A DNA stretch of 64,000 bases, from positions 1 to 64,000 of the forward strand of contig JARLIQ010000058.1 in assembly GCA_031291645.1 (NCBI GenBank). Reading direction: 5' to 3'. Position numbers and translations under genes: made by a program. Positions 1 to 8,845 of the stretch are shown here, piece by piece; the first letter of the stretch is position 1, and every line of letters begins with the position of its first letter. The stretch comes from Caulobacteraceae bacterium (lineage in GTDB: Bacteria; Pseudomonadota; Alphaproteobacteria; Caulobacterales; Caulobacteraceae). The notes below the pieces were generated by a model. That model made no database searches, was not told the origin of the DNA, and saw only the letters and a list, made by a program, of their open reading frames with translations.

Positions 1-523
1 CCGCATCCCGGGCCGCAGCGGGCTGGGCCACGTCTTCTCGGGCCTTCTGCGCGCCACCCCCGACACCCGGCCCGTCCCGACCACCGCCCCGCGCCGCCCG
101 GTTGAGCTGCGCCCTAGGCAGTCCCGGGGCGCCAGCCGCGCGGCCGAGGGCGCGCCGGCGCCCCGCGCCGGGGCGGGCGCCGCGCGCGCGGCCCACCTGC
201 ACCGCATCTGCCAGACCATCGAGACCCTGCTGTCCGATCCGGACCTGACCCTCGGCCAGGTGGCCAACGAGGACGGCATCTCGCCGCGCTACCTGCAGAA
301 GCTGTTCGCCTCGGCCGGCCAGAGCTTTTCAAGCTACCTGCGCACCCGCCGGCTGGAGCGGTGCAGGCTGGACCTGACCAGCCCGATGTGCGCAGGCCTG
401 TCGATCTCGGAGATATGCTTCCGCTGGGGCTTCAACGGCTCGGCCCATTTCAGCCGCGCCTTCAAGGACCAGTACGGCGTGTCGCCGCGGGAATACCGGA
501 GGGCTAGCCTGGCGGGCGGATAG
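1..523 (+). CDS. AraC-family transcriptional regulator, C-terminal part (5' end outside window)
   Basis: The reading frame is open from base 2 to the stop at 521-523, giving about 173 visible residues, so the gene starts upstream of the window. The last ~100 residues form an AraC/XylS double helix-turn-helix: the LGQVANEDGISPRYLQKLF first helix pair, then ISEICFRWGFNGSAHFSRAFK and the typical GVSPREYR ending. The segment before it (VFSGLLRAT) resembles the end of an AraC_binding_2 sensor domain, separated by an Ala/Arg-rich linker. Such proteins are DNA-binding activators. Neither ligand nor target can be read from this fragment. An internal ATG at 260 would remove part of the HTH and is unlikely to be the start. 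Confidence 0.85.
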   Translation, partial: RIPGRSGLGHVFSGLLRATPDTRPVPTTAPRRPVELRPRQSRGASRAAEGAPAPRAGAGAARAAHLHRICQTIETLLSDPDLTLGQVANEDGISPRYLQKLFASAGQSFSSYLRTRRLERCRLDLTSPMCAGLSISEICFRWGFNGSAHFSRAFKDQYGVSPREYRRASLAGG

Positions 524-561
524 GTCGTGCGCGGGACCGGCGAGAACAAGGACGTCGCTCG

Positions 562-1176
562 ATGACCCAGCGCATGCAGGACCTGGCCAGCCAGATCGTC
601 GCCCTCCAGGCCGAACTGGACCGGGAGATCGAGACGCGCCGCAAGGTGCTGGGCTGGACCGTGCGGCGGCGGATGGTCGAGTTCGAGCACGGCGTCACCG
701 AGGAGCACCGCCGCCTGCGCACCAGCGTCGCCGGCTTCCTCGGCCGGGCCTCGCTGGGCGCGGTGCTGACCGCGCCGGTGATCTATTCGATGATCCTTCC
801 CTTCCTGCTTCTGGACGGGTGGGTCAGCCTCTACCAGGCCATCTGCTTTCGGGCCTACCGCATCCCGCGGGTGCGGCGCGGGGACTATGTGGTGTTCGAC
901 CGGCGCAAGCTGGCCTACCTCAACTGGATCGAGGCGCTGAACTGCGTCTATTGCGGCTACGCCAACGGCGTGACCGCCTATGCCCGCGAGATCGGCAGCC
1001 GGACCGAGCAGTACTGGTGCCCGATCAAGCACGCGCTGCGGATCAGCGACCCGCACCAGCGCTATGTCGAATTCCTCGAATACGGCGACGCGGAAGGCTA
1101 CCGCGCGCGGCTGGACGCGTTCCGCAACCAGCTGCGCGACGAACCGGCCGGACCCCAGCCGGCGCCCGGCGCCTGA
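562..1176 (+). CDS. Conserved-type membrane-anchored protein of unknown function with a Cys cluster
   Basis: The protein has 204 residues. A charged, probably coiled-coil N-terminus (residues 5-55, heptad-like LASQIVALQAELD) is followed by one or two hydrophobic segments at about 62-95 and a cytosolic-looking C-terminal half. That half holds Cys128-x-x-Cys131 and a later Trp-Cys153-Pro, flanked by a conserved-looking YLNWIEALNC and YWCPIKHA. The Cys arrangement could bind a metal, but this is inference. It lies 38 bp after the AraC regulator on the same strand and may be cotranscribed with it. I do not recognise a named family. The start is the first ATG of the open frame. Confidence 0.75.
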   Translation: MTQRMQDLASQIVALQAELDREIETRRKVLGWTVRRRMVEFEHGVTEEHRRLRTSVAGFLGRASLGAVLTAPVIYSMILPFLLLDGWVSLYQAICFRAYRIPRVRRGDYVVFDRRKLAYLNWIEALNCVYCGYANGVTAYAREIGSRTEQYWCPIKHALRISDPHQRYVEFLEYGDAEGYRARLDAFRNQLRDEPAGPQPAPGA

Positions 1177-1194
1177 ACCGCCGCGATCCGCGCC

Positions 1195-1959
1195 TCAGCC
1201 GAACGCCGTGCTCGCTTCCCGCCGCACGCGCCGGCCTTCGCCGACCAGCCAGCTCTGGTCCGAGCCGCAGACGAAAACGGTGATACCCAGCGCCTTCAGG
1301 TCTGGGATCTCGGCGGGCGAGCCGATGAAGATGCCGACGGTGCGGCCATGGCGGGCGCCGGCCTCGGCGGTCGCGCGCACGGCCTGGGCCACCTTGGGGT
1401 CGGACTGGCTGTCGACGCCCAGCGATTGGGCCAGGTCCGCGCGGCCCAGGAACAGGCAGTCGACCTCCTCGATCGCCGCGATGGCGTCCAGCCGGGGCAG
1501 GGCGGCGGCGTCCTCGATCTGGCACCAGACCGAGCTCTGCGCGTCCGCCGCCGCGCGGTAGGCCCGCGCATCCGGCGCGCCATAGCCGGCGGCGCGGGTC
1601 GAGGGGGAAAATCCGCGCTGGCCGCGGGCGTACTTGGCGGCGTCCAGCAGGGCCTCGGCCGCCTGCGGGCTGTCGATGTGCGGCGCGACCACGCCGCCCA
1701 GCCCCAGGTCCAGCGCCTGGCCCACGAACACCGGATCGACCGCCGGCGGCCTGACCAGCAGCGGCAGGCCCGCCGCGCGCCCCGCCAGCGCCATGCGGTC
1801 CAGCGTCGACGGCTCGAACGGGGCGTGCTCGGCGTCGACGATGGCGAAGTCCAGGCCCGTGCAGCCGACCAGCTCGACCACCGGGTGCGAGGCGGTCTTG
1901 ATGAAGACGCCCACGAGCGGCTCGCCCGCGCGCACCCGCTGGCGAAAATCGTCCGGCAT
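1195..1959 (-). CDS. HpcH/HpaI family aldolase (class II, 2-keto-3-deoxy-type)
   Basis: This 254-residue protein is a metal-dependent pyruvate aldolase of the HpaI/citrate lyase family, which cleaves 4-hydroxy-2-oxo acids to pyruvate and an aldehyde. The known key residues of E. coli HpaI fall at the same numbers here: His45 (DAEHAPFE), Arg70 (LLVRPP), Glu149 (CQIED) and Asp175 (LGRAD), the last two being metal ligands. It is divergent from the IclR regulator and shares its upstream region with it, which suggests common control. It would fit as a late, carbon-skeleton-cleaving step of the neighbouring catabolic block. The exact substrate cannot be told from sequence. Confidence 0.9.
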   Translation of the reverse strand: MPDDFRQRVRAGEPLVGVFIKTASHPVVELVGCTGLDFAIVDAEHAPFEPSTLDRMALAGRAAGLPLLVRPPAVDPVFVGQALDLGLGGVVAPHIDSPQAAEALLDAAKYARGQRGFSPSTRAAGYGAPDARAYRAAADAQSSVWCQIEDAAALPRLDAIAAIEEVDCLFLGRADLAQSLGVDSQSDPKVAQAVRATAEAGARHGRTVGIFIGSPAEIPDLKALGITVFVCGSDQSWLVGEGRRVRREASTAFG

Positions 1960-2156
1960 GATTCACCTCCCCCTCGGGCCCAGAGGTGCGGACCCTAGTG
2001 CGCGCCGCGGGCGAGGGGAATCGGCCCGCGTATGACGTGCGCGTGACAGCAAGACATCGGACGCCTCTCCGCAACCCGGCCGGCTTGACACCAGAAACAT
2101 CGGCCTGCGGCGCCGTGACCGCCCCCGGCGCGCTTGACAGAGGCGCCGCCGAATGG

Positions 2157-2172
2157 GTTCATTCCATTGAAC
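2157..2172. promoter_or_regulatory. Inverted repeat upstream of the IclR gene
   Basis: GTTCA and TGAAC arms are separated by 6 bases. It lies 9 bp before the stronger GTTCCG palindrome, in the divergent aldolase/IclR intergenic region, and just downstream of a TTGACA hexamer (2134-2139). It could be an auxiliary operator. The short arms make this uncertain. Confidence 0.35.
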
Positions 2173-2180
2173 GAATTGTC

Positions 2181-2197
2181 GTTCCGGTAAACGGAAC
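2181..2197. promoter_or_regulatory. IclR-type operator, autoregulatory site
   Basis: A perfect palindrome, GTTCCG-N5-CGGAAC, ends 14 bp before the GTG start of the IclR gene. TTCCG-N5-CGGAA is the kind of site bound by IclR-family dimers. The same arms and spacing recur at 11624-11640 before a TonB receptor gene. Confidence 0.65.
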
Positions 2198-2211
2198 AAG
2201 CAGGAAGGCCC

Positions 2212-3006
2212 GTGCTGAACGCCATCGCTCCGCCCCGCGCTTCGTCGGCCCCGGATCTCGACTCCGTCGATCTGGTCCTGCGGCTGGTCGAGCTTCTGGC
2301 CGCCTCGCGGGAGCCGAGGGGCGTGACCGACGTCGCCCGCGAACTGGGCATCTCCAAGCCGCGCGCCCACCGCCACCTGCGCGCTCTGGTCCAGCGCGGC
2401 TACGCGCGCCAGGACCCGCGCACCGAGGGCTATGAGGTCGGGATCAAGGTCCTGGTCCTGGGCGAGACGGTGCGCGACCGCTTCGACGTGGTCAGCGCCA
2501 TCCGCCCGGTGATGGGCCCCTTGCGCGAGGCGACGGGCCAGGCGGTCACCGCCTCGGCCCTGGTCGAGGGCGCGGTCACGGTGCTGGACATGATGCAGGG
2601 CCGCACCCTGATCGAGTTCGGCATCCGCCCCGGGGCCCAGCTCGATTTCCATGCCTCGGCCCATGGCCTGGTCGCCCTGGCCTTCGGGCCGCCGTCGTTG
2701 ATCGACGAGGTGCTGGCCCGGCCGCTGCGGGCCTGGAACGCCCACACCCTGACCGATCCCGACGCGATCCGCGCCGAGGTCGCACGCGTGCGCCGGCAGG
2801 GTTGGGCCACCGCCATCGACGCGGTGCAGCTGGGGGTCAACGCCCTGGCCGCGCCGGTGTTCGACCACCGGGGAGAGGTCCGGGGCGCGGTCGCCCTGGT
2901 CGGCTCGTCCGAAGTCATTCCGCAGGCGCCGCCCGAGCGCCAGATCAGCTTGGTTACCGGCGCGGCGGCGGACGCCTCGCGCCGGCTTGGATGGAAGATG
3001 GGTTAG
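2212..3006 (+). CDS. IclR-family transcriptional regulator
   Basis: The protein has 264 residues, the usual size for the family. Residues 18-70 form the winged HTH (LVLRLVELLAA, then VTDVARELGISKPRAHRHL), and residues ~80-260 the effector-binding IclR domain with the typical HASAHGLVALAF segment. The start is GTG at 2212, preceded by AGGAAG at a good distance. The gene is divergent from the aldolase and is followed after 2 bp by hyuA, so it sits at the head of the hydantoinase operon. A palindrome directly upstream suggests autoregulation. The effector is probably the pathway substrate or an intermediate, which is inference from context. Confidence 0.93.
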   Translation: MLNAIAPPRASSAPDLDSVDLVLRLVELLAASREPRGVTDVARELGISKPRAHRHLRALVQRGYARQDPRTEGYEVGIKVLVLGETVRDRFDVVSAIRPVMGPLREATGQAVTASALVEGAVTVLDMMQGRTLIEFGIRPGAQLDFHASAHGLVALAFGPPSLIDEVLARPLRAWNAHTLTDPDAIRAEVARVRRQGWATAIDAVQLGVNALAAPVFDHRGEVRGAVALVGSSEVIPQAPPERQISLVTGAAADASRRLGWKMG

Positions 3007-3008
3007 TC

Positions 3009-5075
3009 ATGTCCTATTCGCTCGCCATCGACATCGGCGGCACCTTCACCGACGCGGTCCTGCGCGGTTCGGACGGTTCGCTGACGGTCGACAAGACCCT
3101 GACGACGCACCACGACCTGCTGGAAGGCTTCTTCCGCGGCGTGGACCTGGTGTTGACCAAGGCCGGCGTCGGGCCGGAAGCGATCGACGGCGTCGTCGTG
3201 CACGCCACCACCGTGGTCACCAACGCCCTGATCGAACGCAAGGGCCAGCCCACCGCCCTGATCATCACCAAGGGCTTCCGCGACGTGCTCTCGATCCGCA
3301 ACGAGCACCGCTACGAGATGTACGACCCGCAGATCGAGTTCGCCGAGCCGCTGATCCCGCGCGCCCTGACCTTCGAGGTGGACGAGCGGGTGCTGGCCGA
3401 CGGCAGCGTGCTGCGCGGCGTCGACGCGGCCGAGGTCGCGGCCCTGGTCGCCGAGATGAAGGCCAAGGGCGTGGTCTCGGTGGCCATCTGCCTGATCAAC
3501 GCCTTCCGCAACGGGGCCAACGAGCAGGCCATCGCCGAGGTGCTGCGCGCCAAGGCCCCGGACCTCTACCTGTCGCTGTCCTCGGCCGTCGCCCCGCAGA
3601 TCCGCGAGTATCCGCGCGCCTCGACCACGGCGGTCAACGCCTACACCGCCCCGATCACCGAGCCCTACCTGCGCGGCCTGGCCGCGGGCCTGGAGAAGGC
3701 CAAGGTCGCCAACACGCCCCTGATCATGCTCAGCTCCGGCGGGGTCATCGGGGCCGAGGTCGCCGGCCGCAACCCGGTGCGGATGATCGAGAGCGGCCCG
3801 GCCGCCGGCGCCCTGGCCGCCGCCTTCTACGCCGAGCGCCTGGGCCTGGAGCGCCTGCTGTCGTTCGACATGGGCGGCACCACCGCCAAGGCCTGCCTGA
3901 TCGAGGACAAGAAGCCGCTGGTCACCGGCAGCTTCGAGGTCGACCGGATGTACCGCTTCTGCGAGGGCAGCGGCATGCCGCTGACCATCCCCTCGATCGA
4001 CATGATCGAGATCGGCGCCGGCGGCGGCTCGATCGCCTCGGTCAACGACCTGGGCCTGCTCAAGGTCGGCCCGCAGAGCGCCGGCTCCCAGCCCGGGCCG
4101 GCCTGCTACGGCCGCGGCGGCCAGAACCCCACCGTCACCGACGCCGACCTGGTGCTGGGCCTCCTCGACGGCGAGAACTTCCTCGGCGGCGACATGCCGC
4201 TGGACGTCGACGCGGCCAACGCCGCGATGGACCGGCTGGCCGCCAAGCTCGGGACCAGCCGCGCCCAGACCGCCGGCGGCATCTTCCGCATCGTCGCCGA
4301 GACCATGGCCGACGCGGCCCGCGCCCACGCCACCGACCGCGGCGTCGACCACCGCGGCCTGCCGCTGCTGGCCTTCGGCGGCGCGGGACCGGTGCACGCC
4401 TGCGCGGTCGGCGACCTGCTGCAGAGCACCGCGGTGATCTTCCCGCCCCAGGCCAGCGTGCTGTCGGCCTTCGGCGCCCTGGTCACCCCCGTGCGGCTGG
4501 ACCTGGTGCGCAGCGCCCTCGGCCGGCTCGACGACCTGGACTGGAGCGAGGTCGACCGCCTGCTGGGCGACATGAACGCCGAGGCGCTCGATGCGCTGGT
4601 CGAGGCCGGGGCCGAGCCGGAGAAGGTCCGCTGGCAGGTCGGCGCGGACCTGCGCTATGCCGGCCAGCAGAACGAGGTCGGCATCGCCTTCGACAGCGAC
4701 CCGCGCGAGGGTCGCGACGCCGACGAGATCCGCCGCGTCTTCGAAACCGCCTATTTCGCCCAGTACGGCGTCAACCCCTCGCACGTGCCGATCGAGATCG
4801 TCAGCTGGCGGCTGACCGCCCAGGCGCCCGAGCACCGGTTCGAGGGCAAGCCCGCGCCGACCGGCGAGCACGGCAAGCCCAAGTCCGAGCGCATGATCCC
4901 GCTGTGGGCCGACGCCGGCCCGGCCAAGGTCTACGACCGCGCCACCCTGGCCCGCGGCCAGGTCGTCTCGGGGCCCTGCCTGATCGAGGAACGCGAAACC
5001 ACCATCGTCCTGCTTCCCGACTGGGAAGGGGTCGTCGACGAATTCGGCTGCATCGAAGCCACACGGAAAGCTTAA
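3009..5075 (+). CDS. hyuA: Hydantoinase/oxoprolinase family protein, subunit A
   Basis: The product has 688 residues. The N-terminus carries the ASKHA-type phosphate-binding motif AIDIGGTFTDAVL (Hydant_A_N), followed by the hydantoinase A core with SFDMGGTTAK and a GAGGGSIA loop, and a C-terminal domain ending at the stop. Family members are ATP-dependent N-methylhydantoinases, 5-oxoprolinases or acetone/acetophenone carboxylase subunits. All work with a HyuB partner, encoded 3 bp downstream. I placed the start at ATG 3009, two bases after the IclR stop, because the family motif begins within the first ten residues; the frame is open further upstream but overlaps the IclR gene. Substrate class (cyclic amide or ketone) cannot be decided from sequence. 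Confidence 0.93.
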   Translation: MSYSLAIDIGGTFTDAVLRGSDGSLTVDKTLTTHHDLLEGFFRGVDLVLTKAGVGPEAIDGVVVHATTVVTNALIERKGQPTALIITKGFRDVLSIRNEHRYEMYDPQIEFAEPLIPRALTFEVDERVLADGSVLRGVDAAEVAALVAEMKAKGVVSVAICLINAFRNGANEQAIAEVLRAKAPDLYLSLSSAVAPQIREYPRASTTAVNAYTAPITEPYLRGLAAGLEKAKVANTPLIMLSSGGVIGAEVAGRNPVRMIESGPAAGALAAAFYAERLGLERLLSFDMGGTTAKACLIEDKKPLVTGSFEVDRMYRFCEGSGMPLTIPSIDMIEIGAGGGSIASVNDLGLLKVGPQSAGSQPGPACYGRGGQNPTVTDADLVLGLLDGENFLGGDMPLDVDAANAAMDRLAAKLGTSRAQTAGGIFRIVAETMADAARAHATDRGVDHRGLPLLAFGGAGPVHACAVGDLLQSTAVIFPPQASVLSAFGALVTPVRLDLVRSALGRLDDLDWSEVDRLLGDMNAEALDALVEAGAEPEKVRWQVGADLRYAGQQNEVGIAFDSDPREGRDADEIRRVFETAYFAQYGVNPSHVPIEIVSWRLTAQAPEHRFEGKPAPTGEHGKPKSERMIPLWADAGPAKVYDRATLARGQVVSGPCLIEERETTIVLLPDWEGVVDEFGCIEATRKA

Positions 5076-5078
5076 GTC

Positions 5079-6623
5079 ATGGACGGCATCGAACTCGAGA
5101 TCCTCTGGTCGAACCTGATCGGCATCGTCAGCGAGCAGGCCAAGGCCCTTCAGCGCATCGCCTTCAGCCCCATCGTGCGGGAGGCGGGCGACCTGGCGAG
5201 CGGCCTGTTCGACGCGCGCGGCCGCATGCTGGCCCAGGCCAACACCGGCACCCCCGGCCACATCAACTCGCTGGCCGCCGCCGGCGAGGCCCTGGCCAAG
5301 CAGTTCGAGGGCAAGCTGGTCCCCGGCGACATCGTGATCACCAACGATCCGTGGATGTCGGCCGGCCACTTCTTCGACATCACCGTGCTGTGCCCGATCT
5401 TCTGGGACGAGCGGCTGATCGGCTACATCGGCTCGACCATCCACCACACCGACATCGGCGGCTACGGCATCGGCGCCGGCGCGCGGGACGTCCACGAGGA
5501 GGGCCTGTGGATTCCGCCGCTGAAGCTCTATGAGGCGGGCGAGCCCAACGTGGTGCTGCACGACATCATCCGCCGCAACGTGCGCACGCCCGACCACGTG
5601 TTCGGCGACCTGGCGGCCCAGGTCTCCAGCGGCCGGGCCGGCGGCGAGCGGCTGATCGCCCTGTGCAAGCGTCAGGGCCTGGAGGACATCGAGGCCCTGT
5701 CCGACGAGATCATCAACCGGTCGGAAGCGGCCACCCGCAAGGCGATCAAGGCCCTGCCGGCCGGCACCTGGCACGGCGAGAGCCGTTTCGACGTGCCCGG
5801 CGGCGACGTGATCACCCTCAAGACCGCGGTGACCATCGACAACCAGATCGGCGAGGTGACCATCGACTTCGCCGGCTCGTCGGGCCCCAGCCCGATGGGC
5901 ATCAACGTGGTGATGAACTACACCCACGCCTATTCGACCTTCGCGGTGCGCAGCTGCCTGAACCCGGAGCAGCCGAACAACTACGGCTCGCTGGCCCCGA
6001 TCAAGGTGACCGCGCCCAAGGGCTCGATCGTCAACGCCGAATATCCCTCGCCGCTGAACGCGCGCCACGTGGTCGGCATGTTCGTGCCGATGCCGATCCT
6101 CAAGGCCCTGCACCAGGTCATCCCCGACCGGGTCCTGGCCGAGGGCTCGGGCGCGGTCTGGACCGTGCAGATCCAGGGCAAGCGCGCCACGGGCGAGGCC
6201 TTCACCTCCTCGATGTTCAACTATTCCGGCGGCATGGGCGCGCGCCTGACCAAGCCGGGGCCCAGCGCCACCTGCTACCCCACGGGCGTCGCGGCCGTGC
6301 CGGTCGAGATCCTGGAAGCGGCCATGCCGATCGTGTTCGACAAGCGCGAGCTGCGCCTGGGTTCGGGCGGCAAGGGCCGCAGCCAGGGCGGCGACGGCCA
6401 GGTCATCGGCTTCCACATGCGCACCGACCAGCCCTGGCTGCTGAACGCGGTGCCCAGCCGCCTCGATCGCGGGCCGGAAGGCCTGGACGGGGGCGACGAC
6501 GGCGCGCCGGGCCGGTTCCTGGTCAACGGCAAGCCGGTCTCGGAAGGCAAGAAGATCACCATGCAGCCGGGCGACGTGGTTGTGCTGGAAACGCCCGGCG
6601 GCGGCGGCTACGGTCACATCTGA
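5079..6623 (+). CDS. hyuB: Hydantoinase B/oxoprolinase family protein, subunit B
   Basis: The 514-residue product is a full-length Hydantoinase_B family subunit. It has the typical EILWSNLIGIVSEQAK start, the GDIVITNDPW motif, GHFFDITV and IHHTDIGG segments, and the glycine-rich end ETPGGGGYGH. It forms the catalytic complex with HyuA for ATP-dependent hydrolysis of a cyclic amide, or a carboxylation in the acetone/acetophenone-type relatives. It begins 3 bp after the hyuA stop, so the two are translationally linked. No third, gamma-type subunit is visible, which favours the hydantoinase/oxoprolinase group over acetone carboxylase. This last point is inference. Confidence 0.93.
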   Translation: MDGIELEILWSNLIGIVSEQAKALQRIAFSPIVREAGDLASGLFDARGRMLAQANTGTPGHINSLAAAGEALAKQFEGKLVPGDIVITNDPWMSAGHFFDITVLCPIFWDERLIGYIGSTIHHTDIGGYGIGAGARDVHEEGLWIPPLKLYEAGEPNVVLHDIIRRNVRTPDHVFGDLAAQVSSGRAGGERLIALCKRQGLEDIEALSDEIINRSEAATRKAIKALPAGTWHGESRFDVPGGDVITLKTAVTIDNQIGEVTIDFAGSSGPSPMGINVVMNYTHAYSTFAVRSCLNPEQPNNYGSLAPIKVTAPKGSIVNAEYPSPLNARHVVGMFVPMPILKALHQVIPDRVLAEGSGAVWTVQIQGKRATGEAFTSSMFNYSGGMGARLTKPGPSATCYPTGVAAVPVEILEAAMPIVFDKRELRLGSGGKGRSQGGDGQVIGFHMRTDQPWLLNAVPSRLDRGPEGLDGGDDGAPGRFLVNGKPVSEGKKITMQPGDVVVLETPGGGGYGHI

Positions 6624-6648
6624 AATTTCACAGGGAAAAGGCCCGGCG

Positions 6649-6984
6649 ATGGACATCCATGCGATCGATTGGAACGGAACGCCCTGGGAACGCGTGCGCG
6701 ACGGGGTCGAGCGCAAGGCCTTCTCCGGCGAGGGGGCCACGGTGTCCCTGAACCGGCTGCAGCCGGGCCATGAGCCGCGTCCGCACAACCATCCGCACGA
6801 GCAGATCGTCTACATCCTGCAGGGCCAGATCGACTTCCACATCGGCGACACGGTCACCCGGCTCGGTCCGGGCGGCCTTCTGGTCGTGCCGCCGGGCGCC
6901 CAGCACTGGGGCGTGGTCGTCGGCGACGAGCCCGTGCTGAACCTCGACGTCTTCACCCCCAAGCGCGCCGAATACGCCGCCTGA
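6649..6984 (+). CDS. Cupin-domain protein
   Basis: This 111-residue single-domain protein shows cupin motif 1 (PHNHPHEQIVYILQG, giving two His and a Glu) and motif 2 (VPPGAQHW). These supply the metal ligands of a small beta-barrel. The start is ATG 6649 after an AGGGAAAAGG ribosome-binding site; the open frame extends upstream but overlaps hyuB. It lies 25 bp after hyuB and 20 bp before a VOC gene, so it is part of the same operon. Small cupins in catabolic operons are often isomerases, ring-cleaving dioxygenases or sensors. The role here is not determined. Confidence 0.85.
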   Translation: MDIHAIDWNGTPWERVRDGVERKAFSGEGATVSLNRLQPGHEPRPHNHPHEQIVYILQGQIDFHIGDTVTRLGPGGLLVVPPGAQHWGVVVGDEPVLNLDVFTPKRAEYAA

Positions 6985-7004
6985 TTCCCGCTCAAGGAGC
7001 TGAT

Positions 7005-7496
7005 ATGAGCACGCCCAACACCCTGATCTTCGTCGACCTGGCGTCGAGCGACCCGGCCGCCGCCGGCAAGTTCTACAGCGAAGTCTTCGGCTGGCGCGAC
7101 GACGACCGGCCCTATGGCCTGTTCCACCGGATGGTGCCCGGCGGCAACTTCCTCAATCCGGACGGCTCGGAAAGCGAGATCGGCAACCTGCACCTGGGCA
7201 TCTTCAAGGCCTCCAACGCCCGCCCGCATCCGAACCCCGAAGGCGTCGAGCCGCGCACCCTGTCGACCGACGGGCGCAAGGCGCGGATCTGGATCCTGGT
7301 CGGCGATGGCCAGTCCCACGAGGACATCCTCCAGCGCGCGGTCGACCGCGGCGCCCAGATCCTCTGGAAGGACCACTACTGGAAGGAATTCAACGGCTTC
7401 AACCACGCCTTCCGCGATCCCTGGGGCAACGAGATCATCCTCTGGGGCAAGGCCGGTCCGGATCCGAAGATCCCCGACAACTACACCCGGGAATAG
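7005..7496 (+). CDS. VOC-superfamily (glyoxalase/extradiol dioxygenase fold) protein
   Basis: The 163-residue protein has paired beta-alpha-beta-beta-beta modules: LIFVDLASSDPAAAGKFYSE at the start and HAFRDPWGNEIILW near the end, typical of VOC proteins. The first metal-ligand position, usually His, appears to be replaced in IFVDL, so a canonical two-His-one-Glu metal site may be absent. ATG 7005 follows AAGGAG at a good distance. It lies 20 bp after the cupin gene in the hydantoinase operon. It may bind or isomerise a pathway intermediate, but its activity cannot be assigned. Confidence 0.8.
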   Translation: MSTPNTLIFVDLASSDPAAAGKFYSEVFGWRDDDRPYGLFHRMVPGGNFLNPDGSESEIGNLHLGIFKASNARPHPNPEGVEPRTLSTDGRKARIWILVGDGQSHEDILQRAVDRGAQILWKDHYWKEFNGFNHAFRDPWGNEIILWGKAGPDPKIPDNYTRE

Positions 7497-7508
7497 TCGA
7501 CGCTCGGT

Positions 7509-7534
7509 GCGGGCGTCCCTCGCGAGGCGCCCGC
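7509..7534 (+). terminator. GC-rich hairpin between VOC gene and MFS gene
   Basis: Arms GCGGGCG and CGCCCGC enclose a second self-complementary CCTCG/CGAGG segment. There is no T-run after it. It could be a weak terminator or an RNA-processing structure lowering expression of the downstream transporter. Confidence 0.4.
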
Positions 7535-7596
7535 CCAGCTGTCCAGCCGGCCCTCGCGAACCGCCCCCGCTTCGATCCTCCGCCGGAACCCCGCCC

Positions 7597-8832
7597 TTGT
7601 CCGCAAAGCTCTCACATCCCTGGGTGACCTTCGCGTCGCTCAGCCTGCTGTTCTTCTGGGTTTCGGCGGGGACCTTCAGTTCGCTGGGGGTCGTGCTGCC
7701 GGCCATGGTGCGCGAGCTGCACTGGAACTGGACCGAGGCGGGGATGGGCTACACGGTCCTCGGCGTCGCCTGCGGCCTGGCCAGTTTCGCGCCCGCCGTG
7801 CTGATCCGCCGGATCGGGGTGCGCGGGACCATATTCATCGGCTCCCTGATGCTGGTCGCCGGTTTCGCCGCCCTGGCGCTGACCCAGCCGGTCTGGGTCT
7901 ACCTGGTCGGAACCCTGGTGATCGGGATGGCCTTCGCCTTCACCACCACCGTGCCCGGCACCCACGTGCTGACCGGCCTTTTCCGCCGCCGCTCGACCGT
8001 ACTGGGGGCCTATTTCACCATCGGCGCCCTGGGCGGCGTGGCCGGCCCGCTGATCTATGTGGCCGTCCAGGCGATCACCCACGGATGGCGCGTCTACTGG
8101 GTGGTCTTCGCCCTCGTCGGCGCCGGCCTCGGCCTGTTCGCCATCCTCACCACCCCCGGCAAGTTGGAGCACGAGCCCGAGGCCGAGATCCCGCCCGAAC
8201 AGGTCGGCCCGGTGGAGATGATCGAGGGGCTGCGCGATTGGACCGTGCGCCACGCCCTGCTGACGCCCCAGTACTACGTGGTGGTCGGCGCCTACACCAT
8301 GTACCTGCTGATCAACACCACGGCGCACGGTTTCGCCGTCGAGCACCTGACCGAGCGCGGGATCAGCTCGAACGCCGCCGCCTTCATGCTCAGCGTCGAG
8401 GCCCTGATCGGGGCGGTGATCTCGGTGATCGGCGGGGTGGTCGGCGAGAAGACCTCGCCCAAGACCCTGCTCCTGATCGCCATGGCGGGCGTGACCATCG
8501 GCATGATCGCCCTGGCCCAGGCCCACGGCTATTTCCTGATGTCGGTCTACGCCGTCGGCGTGGGTATCGGCTTCGGCCTCAGCTTCGTGGCCTCGACCAT
8601 GCTGTTGTTCAACTACTACGGCAAGCGCGCGAACCTGGAGCTCTATTCGATCATGTGCCTGATCAGCACCTCGGCGGCCATCGGGCCGGCGGTGGGCGGC
8701 TGGGCGCGCGACACCCTGGGCAGCTTCGCCGAGATGTTCCTGATCTGCGCCCTGGCCGCCTTCGTGATGCTGGTCGCCAGCTTCTTCCTCCATCCCCCCG
8801 TGCCCGCCGCCGCGCGGCCCGCCACCGCCTGA
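7597..8832 (+). CDS. MFS transporter
   Basis: The 411-residue product is a 12-helix major facilitator superfamily carrier, with alternating hydrophobic helices from FASLSLLFFWVSAG to the C-terminal AFVMLVASFFL. MFS loop signatures such as LIRRIGVRG after helix 2 and a long central loop at residues ~190-220 are visible. I chose TTG 7597 as the start because it has a GGAA 8 bp upstream, gives the usual length and places helix 1 at residue ~10; no ATG is available nearby. Lying between the VOC gene and the amidohydrolase, it probably imports the pathway substrate across the inner membrane after the TonB receptor. The substrate is unknown. Confidence 0.85.
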   Translation: MSAKLSHPWVTFASLSLLFFWVSAGTFSSLGVVLPAMVRELHWNWTEAGMGYTVLGVACGLASFAPAVLIRRIGVRGTIFIGSLMLVAGFAALALTQPVWVYLVGTLVIGMAFAFTTTVPGTHVLTGLFRRRSTVLGAYFTIGALGGVAGPLIYVAVQAITHGWRVYWVVFALVGAGLGLFAILTTPGKLEHEPEAEIPPEQVGPVEMIEGLRDWTVRHALLTPQYYVVVGAYTMYLLINTTAHGFAVEHLTERGISSNAAAFMLSVEALIGAVISVIGGVVGEKTSPKTLLLIAMAGVTIGMIALAQAHGYFLMSVYAVGVGIGFGLSFVASTMLLFNYYGKRANLELYSIMCLISTSAAIGPAVGGWARDTLGSFAEMFLICALAAFVMLVASFFLHPPVPAAARPATA

Positions 8833-8845
8833 CCGGACCCAAGTG

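Noticed and set aside
3003..6788. 1261-codon open frame antisense to hyuA/hyuB
   Set aside because: It is a shadow of GC-rich codon bias; both hyu subunits show full family motifs on the plus strand, and the antisense translation is low-complexity.
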